Assembly: GCA_026418275.1 (NCBI GenBank)
Contig: JAOABQ010000028.1
Location: forward strand, 1-64,000
Source of the DNA: Clostridia bacterium
GTDB taxonomy: Bacteria > Bacillota > Clostridia > Acetivibrionales > DSM-2933
Direction: 5' to 3'
Length of the DNA stretch: 64,000 bases
In this document: positions 23,938-32,625 of the stretch, one piece after another
Numbering within the stretch: the stretch's first letter is position 1
Layout: every line of letters begins with the position of its first letter
Notes under the pieces: model-generated
What the model saw: only the letters and a program-made list of their open reading frames with translations
The model's database searches: none
Told to the model about the DNA's origin: nothing
Position numbers and translations under genes: made by a program

Positions 23938-25527
23938 ATGCAGCGAGATGTTATATTCTCATCTGAACATGTTATTATAACCAAAATGGCAGACGGGTTT
24001 TATATTGAGTCCTTTAAGGCAGGCATGACAGTAGATCAGTTCAACAAGCTGATGACACAGCATCCGGAAATAAAAATCAGCAGCTTTATGGCTATTAAAA
24101 ATGCATTGCTTTTTCCACCCAAACCACCTACAAAGTTCGGGGATGTAAAAGAAAGGGTCTCTATAGAAATTTCTGGAGATGAGTTAAAAGCATATGTAAC
24201 CTTATGTGTAATGGAGTATGAATTTATTGGGGATGCAAAAGTTGCACTGATTAAAGAGGTTTTAAGGAAGCTGGGGGAGTGCGGAGTTGTTTTCGGTGTA
24301 AAACAAGATGTGCTGTTAAATCATTTATGCAATAATAAACAGCTTTTGATTGCCGAAGGGATTCCACCGGAAAATGGAGAAGACTCCAAAGTCAGGATGT
24401 ATGAATTGAAGGATCCTAAGCCTGAGGTAAAGGAAGATGGGAATGTAGATCACTACGAGCTAAACTTAATTAACCGGGTAAATGAAGGGGATTGGCTGGG
24501 AGAAAGAACGGATCCTACGCCGGGAACTCCCGGGAAATCTGTAAAGGGTAACCCAATCGTTCCTCTTCCGGGAAAGAAATACCCGCTGGTGTATGATAAA
24601 AACACTGTTAAGGAAGTGGTTGGAGAGGGTATTACCACTTTGTATGCCGCCATTCACGGGGCTGTTCATTACAGTGGAGATAAAATTGGAGTATCCAACC
24701 ATCTTGAAATAACAGGAAATATCGATTTTAAGACAGGAAATGTGGATTTTGACGGATATTTAACCGTAAAAGGATCTGTTGAGGATAGCTTTTCTGTTGT
24801 TGCGGATAAAGACATTGAGATTCTTGGAGTTTATGGTGTAGGCAGTGTCCGTGAAATCGTCAGTAGAGAAGGACGGGTATATATTAAAGGCGGAATTGCC
24901 GGTAAAAATAAAGCAGTTGTGAAATCAAGAAAAGACATCTATACGAAATTTGTATCCGATGCAACCATCATTTGTGAAGGGAGTGTACACATAGGGTTTT
25001 ACTGTTTAAACAGCAATATTCAAGCAAAGGAAGTAATCCTTGAATCCCCCAAGGGGCAGATCATTGGGGGGAAAATTGAGGCCGAAATAAAGGTCATTTC
25101 ATCCATCTTTGGTTCGGCAAGCGAAAAACGGACGCATATTATTGTGAAGGGATTTGACCGGGAGGTTTTAAAAGAACGGCTGGAAAAGCTTATTACCAAG
25201 ATTGAACATGTCAAGGGTGACTTGACAAGGTGTAAGCAGGAGATCTCCATTTACTCAAATACCAATAGCTTGACAAGAGAACAGCATAACGCATATGAAC
25301 GTTTGAAGGAAAGATTTTATGAGGTGAAAGACGATTTGAAATCGTTGGAAGATGATAGGAAGTCCCTTGTCAGTTATTTAAGGACAAAAGGAGAAGGTGA
25401 AGTTTCAATTTTAAAAAAAGCATATCCCAATACTTTGATAGAGATTAAGAAAAACGTAAAAGAAATAGACAAGGTTGTAATTGGTCTAAGCTACTATGTC
25501 CAGGATAGTGAAATGAAAGAATTATAA
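23938..25527 (+). CDS. FapA family protein (DUF342)
   Basis: 529 residues starting at ATG 23938 with GTGGGG upstream. The N-terminal 170 residues form a mixed domain. A Gly-rich segment (PGTPGKSVKGNPI) leads into a right-handed beta-helix-like core at about 240-400, with repeated Ile/Val-Gly units (VDFDGYLTVKGSV, EILGVYGVGSV, GRVYIKGGIAG) that define the DUF342/FapA family. The final 120 residues form a charged coiled coil (EVLKERLEKLITKIEHVK). FapA-type proteins act as polymerising scaffolds or in flagellar and polar organisation in some bacteria. It is followed at 20 bp by a GAF-repeat gene, probably an operon. Confidence 0.87.
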   Translation: MQRDVIFSSEHVIITKMADGFYIESFKAGMTVDQFNKLMTQHPEIKISSFMAIKNALLFPPKPPTKFGDVKERVSIEISGDELKAYVTLCVMEYEFIGDAKVALIKEVLRKLGECGVVFGVKQDVLLNHLCNNKQLLIAEGIPPENGEDSKVRMYELKDPKPEVKEDGNVDHYELNLINRVNEGDWLGERTDPTPGTPGKSVKGNPIVPLPGKKYPLVYDKNTVKEVVGEGITTLYAAIHGAVHYSGDKIGVSNHLEITGNIDFKTGNVDFDGYLTVKGSVEDSFSVVADKDIEILGVYGVGSVREIVSREGRVYIKGGIAGKNKAVVKSRKDIYTKFVSDATIICEGSVHIGFYCLNSNIQAKEVILESPKGQIIGGKIEAEIKVISSIFGSASEKRTHIIVKGFDREVLKERLEKLITKIEHVKGDLTRCKQEISIYSNTNSLTREQHNAYERLKERFYEVKDDLKSLEDDRKSLVSYLRTKGEGEVSILKKAYPNTLIEIKKNVKEIDKVVIGLSYYVQDSEMKEL

Positions 25528-25546
25528 TCTCACGGGAGGACGGTAT

Positions 25547-27478
25547 ATGGAATATAATTCAATTTTGAAACGGATTGAAGAACAGAAGAAGGAAGAAAAT
25601 CTTTCTACAAAGTTATTCCGGTACACAGGATTAATACAAGCCATTGAGTTCTTTTCACAGAAGCTCAACCTTGACCAAATTATTGAGGCTTCATTCGATT
25701 TTGTAAATGAATTGCTTACCCTTGAAAAATCGGCAATCTTTACGTTGAATCACAATAATTATATCCTTAAAAAGGTAAAAGGCTATGTAGATACCGAGAT
25801 TACGCTTGTGAAGAACACTCAGGAAATCCAGAATATTGCCGTATTTCACGGGACCTTGCTGTACGAAAGAGAAAGCATGGAGAAATACTTTGAAAGTGCG
25901 GTCCTGGATGCCTTTACAGTTACGGCAATTATTCCGTTGATTATTGAAAACAGCCTGTTTGGCTTTATATTTATATCCAGTAAAGCTGCTGGAGAAATAA
26001 ATAGTGACGATTACATCATTTCGGAAGCACTTATGAAGCTTTTTAACAACGCACTTGAAAACTATAAACGTTTCGAGGACTTGCAAAAGGCCAATAGGGA
26101 ATTAGATGAAAAGATTTTCAATCTCTTCGCAATCAACCAATCCTCCAAAGCGCTTCTAAGCGAACTAAGTCTGGATGTTCTTTATAATCTTTCCATTGAC
26201 GTGTTTTCCGAACTAACCCAAAGCTCCTCAACGGGATTTGTGCTCTTTGATGATAAAGTCGATAAATATGTATTGAAGGCATTTAAAGATATTCATTACA
26301 GTGAACCGGACTCGCTTTTTGGGCTTACTTCCAATAAAGGGGCACGGGTGGACACGAATAAACTTATTGTGGATGTGACAAATGAAGGAGATATACTGTA
26401 TTTCAATAACCTATTCATTGAAGGGATTGAAAAGCTGAACTCTTTAAATGCGAAGTATGTTGTGATGCTGATTAAAGGAGGAAAAATTCTGGGATTTGTT
26501 ACATTGGGACAATCTGTAACAGGGAGCAGCTATAAAAAAAGCATCTTTGAATTAATTGAAAGTTTGGCTTCCGCAACATTTATAGCTCTTTCCAATGCAC
26601 AGCTTTTTAAACAGGTAAATGAGCAAAAGAAAATCATCCAGTCAAAGCTTGAAAAGCTGGTTTCACTCAACAAACTTATGAGGAATATCAATAGTTCGCT
26701 CAAACTGGAAACCCTCCTTGATTTAACTTTAAAGACCTTGGAAATCTCCTTTGATGTAGAAAAGGCGCTAATTGCTTTGTATGATAAAGAAAAGGATTCT
26801 TTTAACATTACAAATACAATTAATTTCAGCACCAAGAAAAGAGATATCAAGCCCAATGAAAACTGGAAAAAGGTTTTCGAAGGAGATACCTTGTTTGAAA
26901 CAAAAGGGGAAAGCGTACAAAAATATTTTAGCAGTACTTTGTTAAATGATGTGGGAACAAGTCAAGGGATGCTTATATTTCCCATTTGTATTGATAGGGT
27001 GGACGTTGAAATGCTTGGGGTGATTATTGTATTTAAATATTATAAACTGCCTATTGGTGATGAAGAAAGCATCCTCACACTGGAGACCATTTCAGGACAT
27101 ATTGCACCTGTTGTCGGAAATTTATACACCATAGAAGAGCAAAAGAGGTTCCTATTGCCCAATTACATTGAACTGTTTAAAAGGGACTTAAAGAATGACA
27201 TCAAGGAAGCACAGGAGCTATCTCTGGATCTTCAAGTTATACAGATTAGCGATGAGCGTAAGTGCATCTTTAAAGGAAGTTCCATTGTGGATAAGCTGGG
27301 AAGTAATTTTAAGAGAGTTTACCCTTTCTCCAATAACCATATATTCATTGTGATCAATGATAATAAGGACTATGAAAAAGAGATCCGGAAAGCAGCGGGC
27401 CTAAAAGAGGTTATAGTCCGAAGGTTGGTTTTAAATCAGGATTTCCATAACTACCAGGAATTTTTTAAGCTGTTTTAG
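25547..27478 (+). CDS. multi-GAF domain protein without output domain
   Basis: 643 residues starting at ATG 25547 after GGGAGG. Three GAF-like units can be traced: about 35-175 (LDQIIEASFDFVNELLTLEKSAIF), about 200-350 (LSLDVLYNLSIDVFSEL) and about 385-530 (LETLLDLTLKTLEISFDVEKALI), separated by helical linkers. The last ~110 residues are a small alpha/beta domain of unknown type. No kinase, GGDEF, EAL, phosphatase or DNA-binding motif is present and there is no membrane segment. It is a soluble sensor that probably passes its signal by protein contact, perhaps to the FapA protein encoded just upstream. Confidence 0.75.
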   Translation: MEYNSILKRIEEQKKEENLSTKLFRYTGLIQAIEFFSQKLNLDQIIEASFDFVNELLTLEKSAIFTLNHNNYILKKVKGYVDTEITLVKNTQEIQNIAVFHGTLLYERESMEKYFESAVLDAFTVTAIIPLIIENSLFGFIFISSKAAGEINSDDYIISEALMKLFNNALENYKRFEDLQKANRELDEKIFNLFAINQSSKALLSELSLDVLYNLSIDVFSELTQSSSTGFVLFDDKVDKYVLKAFKDIHYSEPDSLFGLTSNKGARVDTNKLIVDVTNEGDILYFNNLFIEGIEKLNSLNAKYVVMLIKGGKILGFVTLGQSVTGSSYKKSIFELIESLASATFIALSNAQLFKQVNEQKKIIQSKLEKLVSLNKLMRNINSSLKLETLLDLTLKTLEISFDVEKALIALYDKEKDSFNITNTINFSTKKRDIKPNENWKKVFEGDTLFETKGESVQKYFSSTLLNDVGTSQGMLIFPICIDRVDVEMLGVIIVFKYYKLPIGDEESILTLETISGHIAPVVGNLYTIEEQKRFLLPNYIELFKRDLKNDIKEAQELSLDLQVIQISDERKCIFKGSSIVDKLGSNFKRVYPFSNNHIFIVINDNKDYEKEIRKAAGLKEVIVRRLVLNQDFHNYQEFFKLF

Positions 27479-27587
27479 CAGGGGAAGGCACATAGAACAT
27501 AGAATCAAGAGAATTTTAGACGGTAATTAAAAAAAGAATTCTGATGTGTTGAATCTATATACTTTGTTGGAAATATTATGTTAGGTA

Positions 27588-27629
27588 AAGCGGTTAATAC
27601 CTTATCCGGTTGACAGGCATTAACCGCTT
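27588..27629. terminator. hairpin between convergent genes
   Basis: AAGCGGTTAATACC and GGCATTAACCGCTT form a 14-bp stem with one mismatch between the GAF gene and the VgrG gene. There is no T-run on either side, so termination is uncertain. Confidence 0.45.
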
Positions 27630-27726
27630 AAAGACAACATCGGCGAAGTATTCTTATAGAATCACAATAGAAAGAATATATCTGTAAATTTTCAAAATAA
27701 ATCCAATTATGATATGAAGCATTTTT

Positions 27727-29145
27727 TTAATTTGTTTTTACTTGTTTGCCTTGGATATCTATTGTTCCATCCATTTCTAATTTGCTCTCCTTGCATTTTA
27801 ATCCGATGCCGCTTTCTGCTGAGATCTGGACTGTTTTTCCGGATTCCATAATAATATTCCTGTCCGCTATAATCCGGACATCTTTTTTACTGTATATCTC
27901 AATTCCCTTGTCCTCAATAAGCCGTATCAAGATCTCATCATCTTTGCCTGTAATGACAATCTCGTTTTTATCAAACATGATTTCTTTTCCAAATCTTGTC
28001 CTGAAAATCTTTTTATCCGGGTCAGTAATAAAGTCCCCTCCCACGGATCTTCTTCTGATTGAGTTTATTACAACGCCATCCTCTTCCTTGTTTGTCGGAA
28101 AGTAAAGCTTCACAGAGTCATTTAATTCGGGCATGCAGTACCAGCCTGTGTTTCCTTCCGCGGAATATGCTGTAGAATACGGAAACCAATAAGCCGCCGC
28201 CTTTTGCTGCTGCTCGTCGATGTCAAGGTGCAGTCTTACTTGATCCTCCTTGATGTCAATTACCTTTCCCTCAATGGATGCACCCAGGACTTGCTGGTGC
28301 ATAATCCGGTTCTGGCTAAGTCCTTTTTCTGGCGCAAGCATGTACTCATGCTTTAAAATTCCTCCAATAATTGCAGCTGTAGATTTTTTTACATATAGTT
28401 TTTTATTTTGAAAATTTACTGAATCTCCTATATTAAAAATCTCATCTGCTTCTATGGTATAATATACAAAGTCATTTTCTTCGATGCCCTCGTTAAAGTT
28501 TTCAGAAGAGCGCCTAAACCATTCAATTTCTTTGTTGACACTAAAATTGTAATTCTCGAGATCTCCTCTTTCACTTCCTGTTGGCTTTCCAAACCAGAAC
28601 TTGGTTGTATCCGAAAGTGCATCCGGTATGAGTCCGGCATTAAAATGAGAAGCCATTCTTTTTAGAAATTCCCAATCTGTTTCGTCATACTGGACGATAA
28701 ACTTTTCCAATTTCTTTTCCTTAGCTATTTCATCGATAAAATCTGATCGGGGGTATTGGTGAATCACTTCACCGATAAGCATAGTATAGAGCATATCCTT
28801 ATTCTGAAACGAACGCTTTTTAAGTTTTAAATCCATATCAAAAGTGCAGGATAACGCTTCCAACTCCAGATAATAAATATCCCGCACAGATTTTACATCA
28901 ATATTGGTAACGATTCCTTTAAACAGAACAGTGCTGACCGAGCCTTCTTTTGTATGGCACACTTCAACCAAGGTATGGGACTGTGTCATTTTAACGTATT
29001 TATCCTTCTCTCCTTCAGGAACCATGGCTTTAAGCCTGATTCGTGCATGCTCATTGATCTCTTTTGTGATTTTTAATTCAACAGGACGGATATTGTATGG
29101 CAATACTTTAATATCGTGGCCTGCTATAATATTTGAACTCGACAT
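27727..29145 (-). CDS. VgrG/Pvc8-like spike protein 1
   Basis: 472 residues starting at ATG 29145 after AAGGGGGG. The N-terminal ~260 residues follow the gp27-like hub (LKITKEINEHARIRLKAMVPEG, SFQNKDMLYTMLIGEV, QYDETDWEFLKRMASHFNAGL). Residues about 285-370 form the gp5 OB-fold (EGKVIDIKEDQVRLHLDID, WFPYSTAYS, GWYCMPELND). The end is a repetitive beta needle (KKDVRIIADRNIIMESG, KLEMDGTIDI). It is the last gene of the minus-strand injection cargo operon. It has no extra C-terminal effector domain, so toxins are probably carried separately. Confidence 0.88.
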   Translation of the reverse strand: MSSSNIIAGHDIKVLPYNIRPVELKITKEINEHARIRLKAMVPEGEKDKYVKMTQSHTLVEVCHTKEGSVSTVLFKGIVTNIDVKSVRDIYYLELEALSCTFDMDLKLKKRSFQNKDMLYTMLIGEVIHQYPRSDFIDEIAKEKKLEKFIVQYDETDWEFLKRMASHFNAGLIPDALSDTTKFWFGKPTGSERGDLENYNFSVNKEIEWFRRSSENFNEGIEENDFVYYTIEADEIFNIGDSVNFQNKKLYVKKSTAAIIGGILKHEYMLAPEKGLSQNRIMHQQVLGASIEGKVIDIKEDQVRLHLDIDEQQQKAAAYWFPYSTAYSAEGNTGWYCMPELNDSVKLYFPTNKEEDGVVINSIRRRSVGGDFITDPDKKIFRTRFGKEIMFDKNEIVITGKDDEILIRLIEDKGIEIYSKKDVRIIADRNIIMESGKTVQISAESGIGLKCKESKLEMDGTIDIQGKQVKTN

Positions 29146-29186
29146 GGGATCCCCCCCTTAATGAACATTGTATAATGAGAACTTGA

Positions 29187-29657
29187 CTATTTATCTTCCG
29201 CCATTGCCTCAATAAATGATTTGAGTGATGGTGCCAGATAGCCTACATGTTCCTCCGGATCTTCACCGAAATCATAATCATGCTCCCAAAAATAGATAAC
29301 CCCTTCTTCATCCTTATTCAAGCTGAAACAATAAAGATTACCCCCAGGATCATCCGCAAACGGGATCAGCCAATCGGGAAGAATTTTGTCTGCTGTTCTT
29401 AGCATGTCAAGGATGTCTTCCAGAATTTCAGAATCCATAGTCTTTCTGTGTTTGATCGGAATAAAACGCTGTATTATGTACTTATATCCCTCATCAATAA
29501 ATACATACATTTCAGGTTCACCGCCATTATAAGTCAGATAATGATCCCTGATATCTTGAGGAAATGTGAAACCATACTTTTTTTCAATTTCTAAGAGATC
29601 TTCATCACTTATGCTTTTACTTAAGCTTTTAAAATGATTGTTATAGGATATATTCAT
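29187..29657 (-). CDS. SMI1/KNR4 (SUKH-1) family immunity protein
   Basis: 156 residues starting at ATG 29657 behind GGAGGG. It has the SUKH-1 signature: an opening helix (SDEDLLEIEKKYGFTFP), then DIRDHYLTYNGGEPE, a strand-rich centre (KILPDWLIPFADDPGGNLYCFSL with GVIYFWEHD), and an acidic terminal helix (LKSFIEAMAE). SUKH proteins are the commonest immunity proteins for nuclease toxins. It begins five bases after the HNH-type toxin gene, the classic toxin-then-immunity order. Confidence 0.88.
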   Translation of the reverse strand: MNISYNNHFKSLSKSISDEDLLEIEKKYGFTFPQDIRDHYLTYNGGEPEMYVFIDEGYKYIIQRFIPIKHRKTMDSEILEDILDMLRTADKILPDWLIPFADDPGGNLYCFSLNKDEEGVIYFWEHDYDFGEDPEEHVGYLAPSLKSFIEAMAEDK

Positions 29658-29662
29658 AAGGG

Positions 29663-30172
29663 TTACCCTCCCGATTCATTTTTTTGCTTCAAAGGATTCT
29701 TTTTCTTAGGCGGGTTGTAAATTTTCTCGCCATGATGATCATCATATTGGCCGCAAGAACCTTTATGGGGCTTAGTAGCCTCATGTGCTTTTCTTTTGAC
29801 AAGTTGCAGCGTACACTTGCCAGTTACGGGATCATAATCATCCACATGGTGCCAGGTATAATCACTGTCGGGTGATTTCGCACCTGCGTCCGGAAAACCG
29901 GCTTCCAAATTTGCTGCTTTAAAGTCTCCATCCCTGCTTCCGGTCATTACAATGACAACAATATTTTTTTGTCCTTCTCCAACCGGATATAAATAGGATG
30001 TATCTTTAAAATCCGGTCCTCCGTTTTCAGTTGTGCCAATCCCGTCAAAGCCTTTTTCAGCTGCACGCTCTGCCGGTGTTAAATGCTTTTTTTGAGCGTT
30101 TTCAATCTCATTAATCTTTGGAATTGCCGCTCTTTTTTCCGGCGGCTCAAACCTTCCCTTGCTGTAATCCAT
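29663..30172 (-). CDS. HNH/WHH-type nuclease toxin domain protein
   Basis: I chose ATG 30172, which overlaps the VgrG stop as TGATG, with GAGGTG upstream; a GTG at 30181 is also in frame. The product is 169 residues without a signal peptide. The C-terminal ~70 residues carry TWHHVDDYDPVTGKCTLQLV, then KAHEATKPHKGSCGQY, the DNase pattern of HNH/Endo VII-type toxins (WHH, a TGxxxLV strand, His in an HxGSxxxY segment). The N-terminal half, with AERAAEKGFDGIGTTENGG, resembles toxin linkers. Translational coupling to the spike gene and an adjacent SUKH immunity gene indicate a cargo nuclease loaded on VgrG. Confidence 0.8.
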   Translation of the reverse strand: MDYSKGRFEPPEKRAAIPKINEIENAQKKHLTPAERAAEKGFDGIGTTENGGPDFKDTSYLYPVGEGQKNIVVIVMTGSRDGDFKAANLEAGFPDAGAKSPDSDYTWHHVDDYDPVTGKCTLQLVKRKAHEATKPHKGSCGQYDDHHGEKIYNPPKKKNPLKQKNESGG

Positions 30173-31611
30173 CACCGGCACCTCACTTTAACCGTTGTCC
30201 CCAAAAAATGCGTTGTTCCATCCATAACGATAGAACTTTCCTTGCAAACCATCTTCATCTCTTCCTGAGCAGTGATGCTGATTTTATCGGATTTCACGAT
30301 CAAATCCACATCGGACTTTATTTGTATATCCTTATCGCTTAAAACTTCAACACCCTTTTCCTCGTCCAGCCGGATGAATACCTTCTCGTCCTTTGCAGAG
30401 AAAACAAGTTCCTTTTCCGAAAACATCTCTTCTTTTTTATGTTTGGTTCTAAAGTATTTAATATCCGGATTATTGATTTTGTCCCCGCCTACAGACTTTC
30501 TTCTCAATGAGCGGATGATAAATCCTTCTTCTTCTTTACAGGATGGAAAATAAAGCTTTACATGGTCATTAAGCTCGGGCATGCAATACCCGCCTGTATT
30601 TCCTTCGGAAGTATGGTCGGTGTAGTAGGGAAACCAATAAGCTTCTTCCTTTTCCTGTTTTTCGTCAATCTCAAGATGGACACGTACCAAGTCTTCTTTG
30701 ATATCGATAACCTTCCCTTCCACCGATGCCTTGAACATCCTTGGATTGGGAAGGGGAGCAAAATCCAATTCATTTCCAAAGGTTAAAGTATATAGATGTC
30801 TTAAAACACTATCTTTTATAAAGGTCAGGGCTTGAACTACTGTCAGATTTTTATCCTGATAAGTTAACCGGTCTCCTATGTTCAAAAGACGGCTTGTTTC
30901 AACTTCGTAATACATACTGAAAGAGACTTGTTTCATTTGGTTTTGACGGGAGCGTATCCATTCAACGGTGTTTTTCCCCACGTTATAGTGATACTCCTCC
31001 AGCTTTCCTTTATGTTCTCCCGCCGGCATTCCAAACCAAAACCTCGGTTTGTCCCGGGAAGAATCGGGTACCAGCCCGGCATTGAAGCGGTAAGCCATTC
31101 TTTTTAAAAATTCCCAGTCAGTTTCATTGTACTGAATAATGAAATTTTCAATGTTTTTCCCACCCGAAACGGTATCGATAGAATCCGGGTCAGAATAGTC
31201 CTGAAGTACTTTCTTTATAAGGTCTTCATACAGCATGTCTTTGTTTTGGAAAGATCTTTTTTTAAGAAGTATATCCATTTCAAGGGTGCAGGATGCACCT
31301 TCAATTTCCAAGAAATAGACGCCTTGAACAGCTTTGATTCCTATCCGGGTAACAACTCCTATAAAAAGATGCGTACCTTTGGATTGGTTGTCTACCTGCT
31401 TGACTTCAAGGATATCTTTTTTTGATGAACTTTTTATGTAACTGTCTTTCTTTCCTTCCGGGATTATTCCGGTAAGATATATTCTTGCATGATCATTGAC
31501 TCTTTTTACGATTTTTAATTCACGCAAGCTTACGAGTTCATAGGGTGACAGTATTTCTAAATTACCATAAGACAGAGTTGACAATTTGCTTTTCGGTTCA
31601 TTGCCTGTCAT
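30172..31611 (-). CDS. VgrG/Pvc8-like spike protein 2
   Basis: ATG 31611 follows GGAGGTGAG at seven bases; the frame extends upstream to 31644, but that start lacks a site. The 479-residue product has the same gp27-like hub (SFQNKDMLYEDLIKKVL, QYNETDWEFLKRMAYRFNAGL), OB-fold (EGKVIDIKEDLVRVHLEID, GGYCMPELNDHVKLYF) and beta needle (IQIKSDVDLIVKSDK) as the spike encoded at 27727-29145. The needle end differs. The shared residues mark a gene duplication. The downstream toxin gene is coupled to this copy. Confidence 0.88.
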   Translation of the reverse strand: MTGNEPKSKLSTLSYGNLEILSPYELVSLRELKIVKRVNDHARIYLTGIIPEGKKDSYIKSSSKKDILEVKQVDNQSKGTHLFIGVVTRIGIKAVQGVYFLEIEGASCTLEMDILLKKRSFQNKDMLYEDLIKKVLQDYSDPDSIDTVSGGKNIENFIIQYNETDWEFLKRMAYRFNAGLVPDSSRDKPRFWFGMPAGEHKGKLEEYHYNVGKNTVEWIRSRQNQMKQVSFSMYYEVETSRLLNIGDRLTYQDKNLTVVQALTFIKDSVLRHLYTLTFGNELDFAPLPNPRMFKASVEGKVIDIKEDLVRVHLEIDEKQEKEEAYWFPYYTDHTSEGNTGGYCMPELNDHVKLYFPSCKEEEGFIIRSLRRKSVGGDKINNPDIKYFRTKHKKEEMFSEKELVFSAKDEKVFIRLDEEKGVEVLSDKDIQIKSDVDLIVKSDKISITAQEEMKMVCKESSIVMDGTTHFLGTTVKVRCR

Positions 31612-31651
31612 TAACTCACCTCCATTTTCCAAAAATCGATTCAATCTAAGT

Positions 31652-32026
31652 CTACTCTTGCCCGTCTTTTGTGATTTCTATCACGCCGCACCACATACAG
31701 GTGGTAGTTGATGAATTCAGCATTGCCGGAAAGTTTTCAATTAAAAAGTCATTTTTCCCGTTAATCCATGGCATCACAGTGGCAGGAATGCAGGGCATTT
31801 TCTTGAGTACACCTTTGTTCGCGGCAGTGGCGGCAGCCACGGTTGGATTGGCAAGACTGCTGCACATACCGAAAGGAAGTATATTTTGATTCGGTTTAAA
31901 ATCCATAATATTTCCCTGCGGTTTGTTTTTTATATAGGTTTCATGTGTGGCAGGAATTTTGAATTGGCTTTCCTTATCTCCGAAACTGCACTTTAATGTT
32001 GCGCCTTGAACTACATAACTGCTCAT
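31652..32026 (-). CDS. PAAR-like protein (DUF4280)
   Basis: 124 residues starting at ATG 32026 behind GAGGAGG. It has the DUF4280 pattern: YVVQGATLKCSFGDK at the start, NIMDFKPNQNILPFGMCSSLANPT, a PCIPATVMPWING segment, and CMWCGVIEI at the end, with cysteines in the conserved places. DUF4280 proteins are PAAR-like and cap the spike tip of contractile injection systems, often carrying effectors. It lies between the Imm11-like gene and the VgrG gene in the same operon, as expected for a spike-tip protein. Confidence 0.85.
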   Translation of the reverse strand: MSSYVVQGATLKCSFGDKESQFKIPATHETYIKNKPQGNIMDFKPNQNILPFGMCSSLANPTVAAATAANKGVLKKMPCIPATVMPWINGKNDFLIENFPAMLNSSTTTCMWCGVIEITKDGQE

Positions 32027-32055
32027 TTTATATCCTCCTCCTCAAACTGTTCGAT

Positions 32056-32592
32056 TTAATCAGCACCTTCCCACCTTGTTTCTACCTTTCTTAGGGCGAT
32101 ACCGAAAAAATCTCTTCTTAATATACTTTCAGCGACATCCTGATCAATAATGATTAAATCCTCTAAAACTCCTTCTACCATGAACACATGGAAAAATGCG
32201 ATCTTAGCTTTATTGATAACAAGTTTTTTCAAAGTACGGTCTTTATGGAACACACTTTCAGATGACAAGCATTCCCTTCTTGTGGGAACCGTGAGCCAGT
32301 ACAGATCCTGTCTCATCCTTTTTGCGTCCGTCAGAACGACCGGCTTGAAAAGCGTGTCCCCTTGATACATTTCAATCACTTCTTTTAAATGATCGGAAAC
32401 CAGCGGTACAGGCCTTTCGATGAAATCAATGTATTCGATTTCGGCCCTTTCCTTGATTTTTGCGACAACCGGAGTGCCGATCTCCAAAGCATCTGCATTT
32501 TTCACCGAATTTCTGCCTAAAGAATTTGAAATCCCTAAAGGCTCTGGAAAGTCCAATATTCTTGCGTCTTGAGAAAGAATATAATAGTCCAT
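32056..32592 (-). CDS. Imm11/DUF1629-like protein
   Basis: 178 residues starting at ATG 32592 behind AAAGGGG. It lacks signal or membrane segments. Mid-protein features include VSDHLKEVIEMYQGDTLFKPVVL and a strand LYWLTVPTRRECLSSES, with a closing helix/strand DVAESILRRDFFGIALRKVE. This order matches the Imm11 (DUF1629, MXAN_0049-type) family found beside cargo proteins. It may be immunity for the amidase encoded just upstream, or a carrier adaptor for the PAAR-like tip. The family assignment is tentative. Confidence 0.5.
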   Translation of the reverse strand: MDYYILSQDARILDFPEPLGISNSLGRNSVKNADALEIGTPVVAKIKERAEIEYIDFIERPVPLVSDHLKEVIEMYQGDTLFKPVVLTDAKRMRQDLYWLTVPTRRECLSSESVFHKDRTLKKLVINKAKIAFFHVFMVEGVLEDLIIIDQDVAESILRRDFFGIALRKVETRWEGAD

Positions 32593-32625
32593 ATTGATCC
32601 CCTTTGAGTAATTAACATTGATCTC

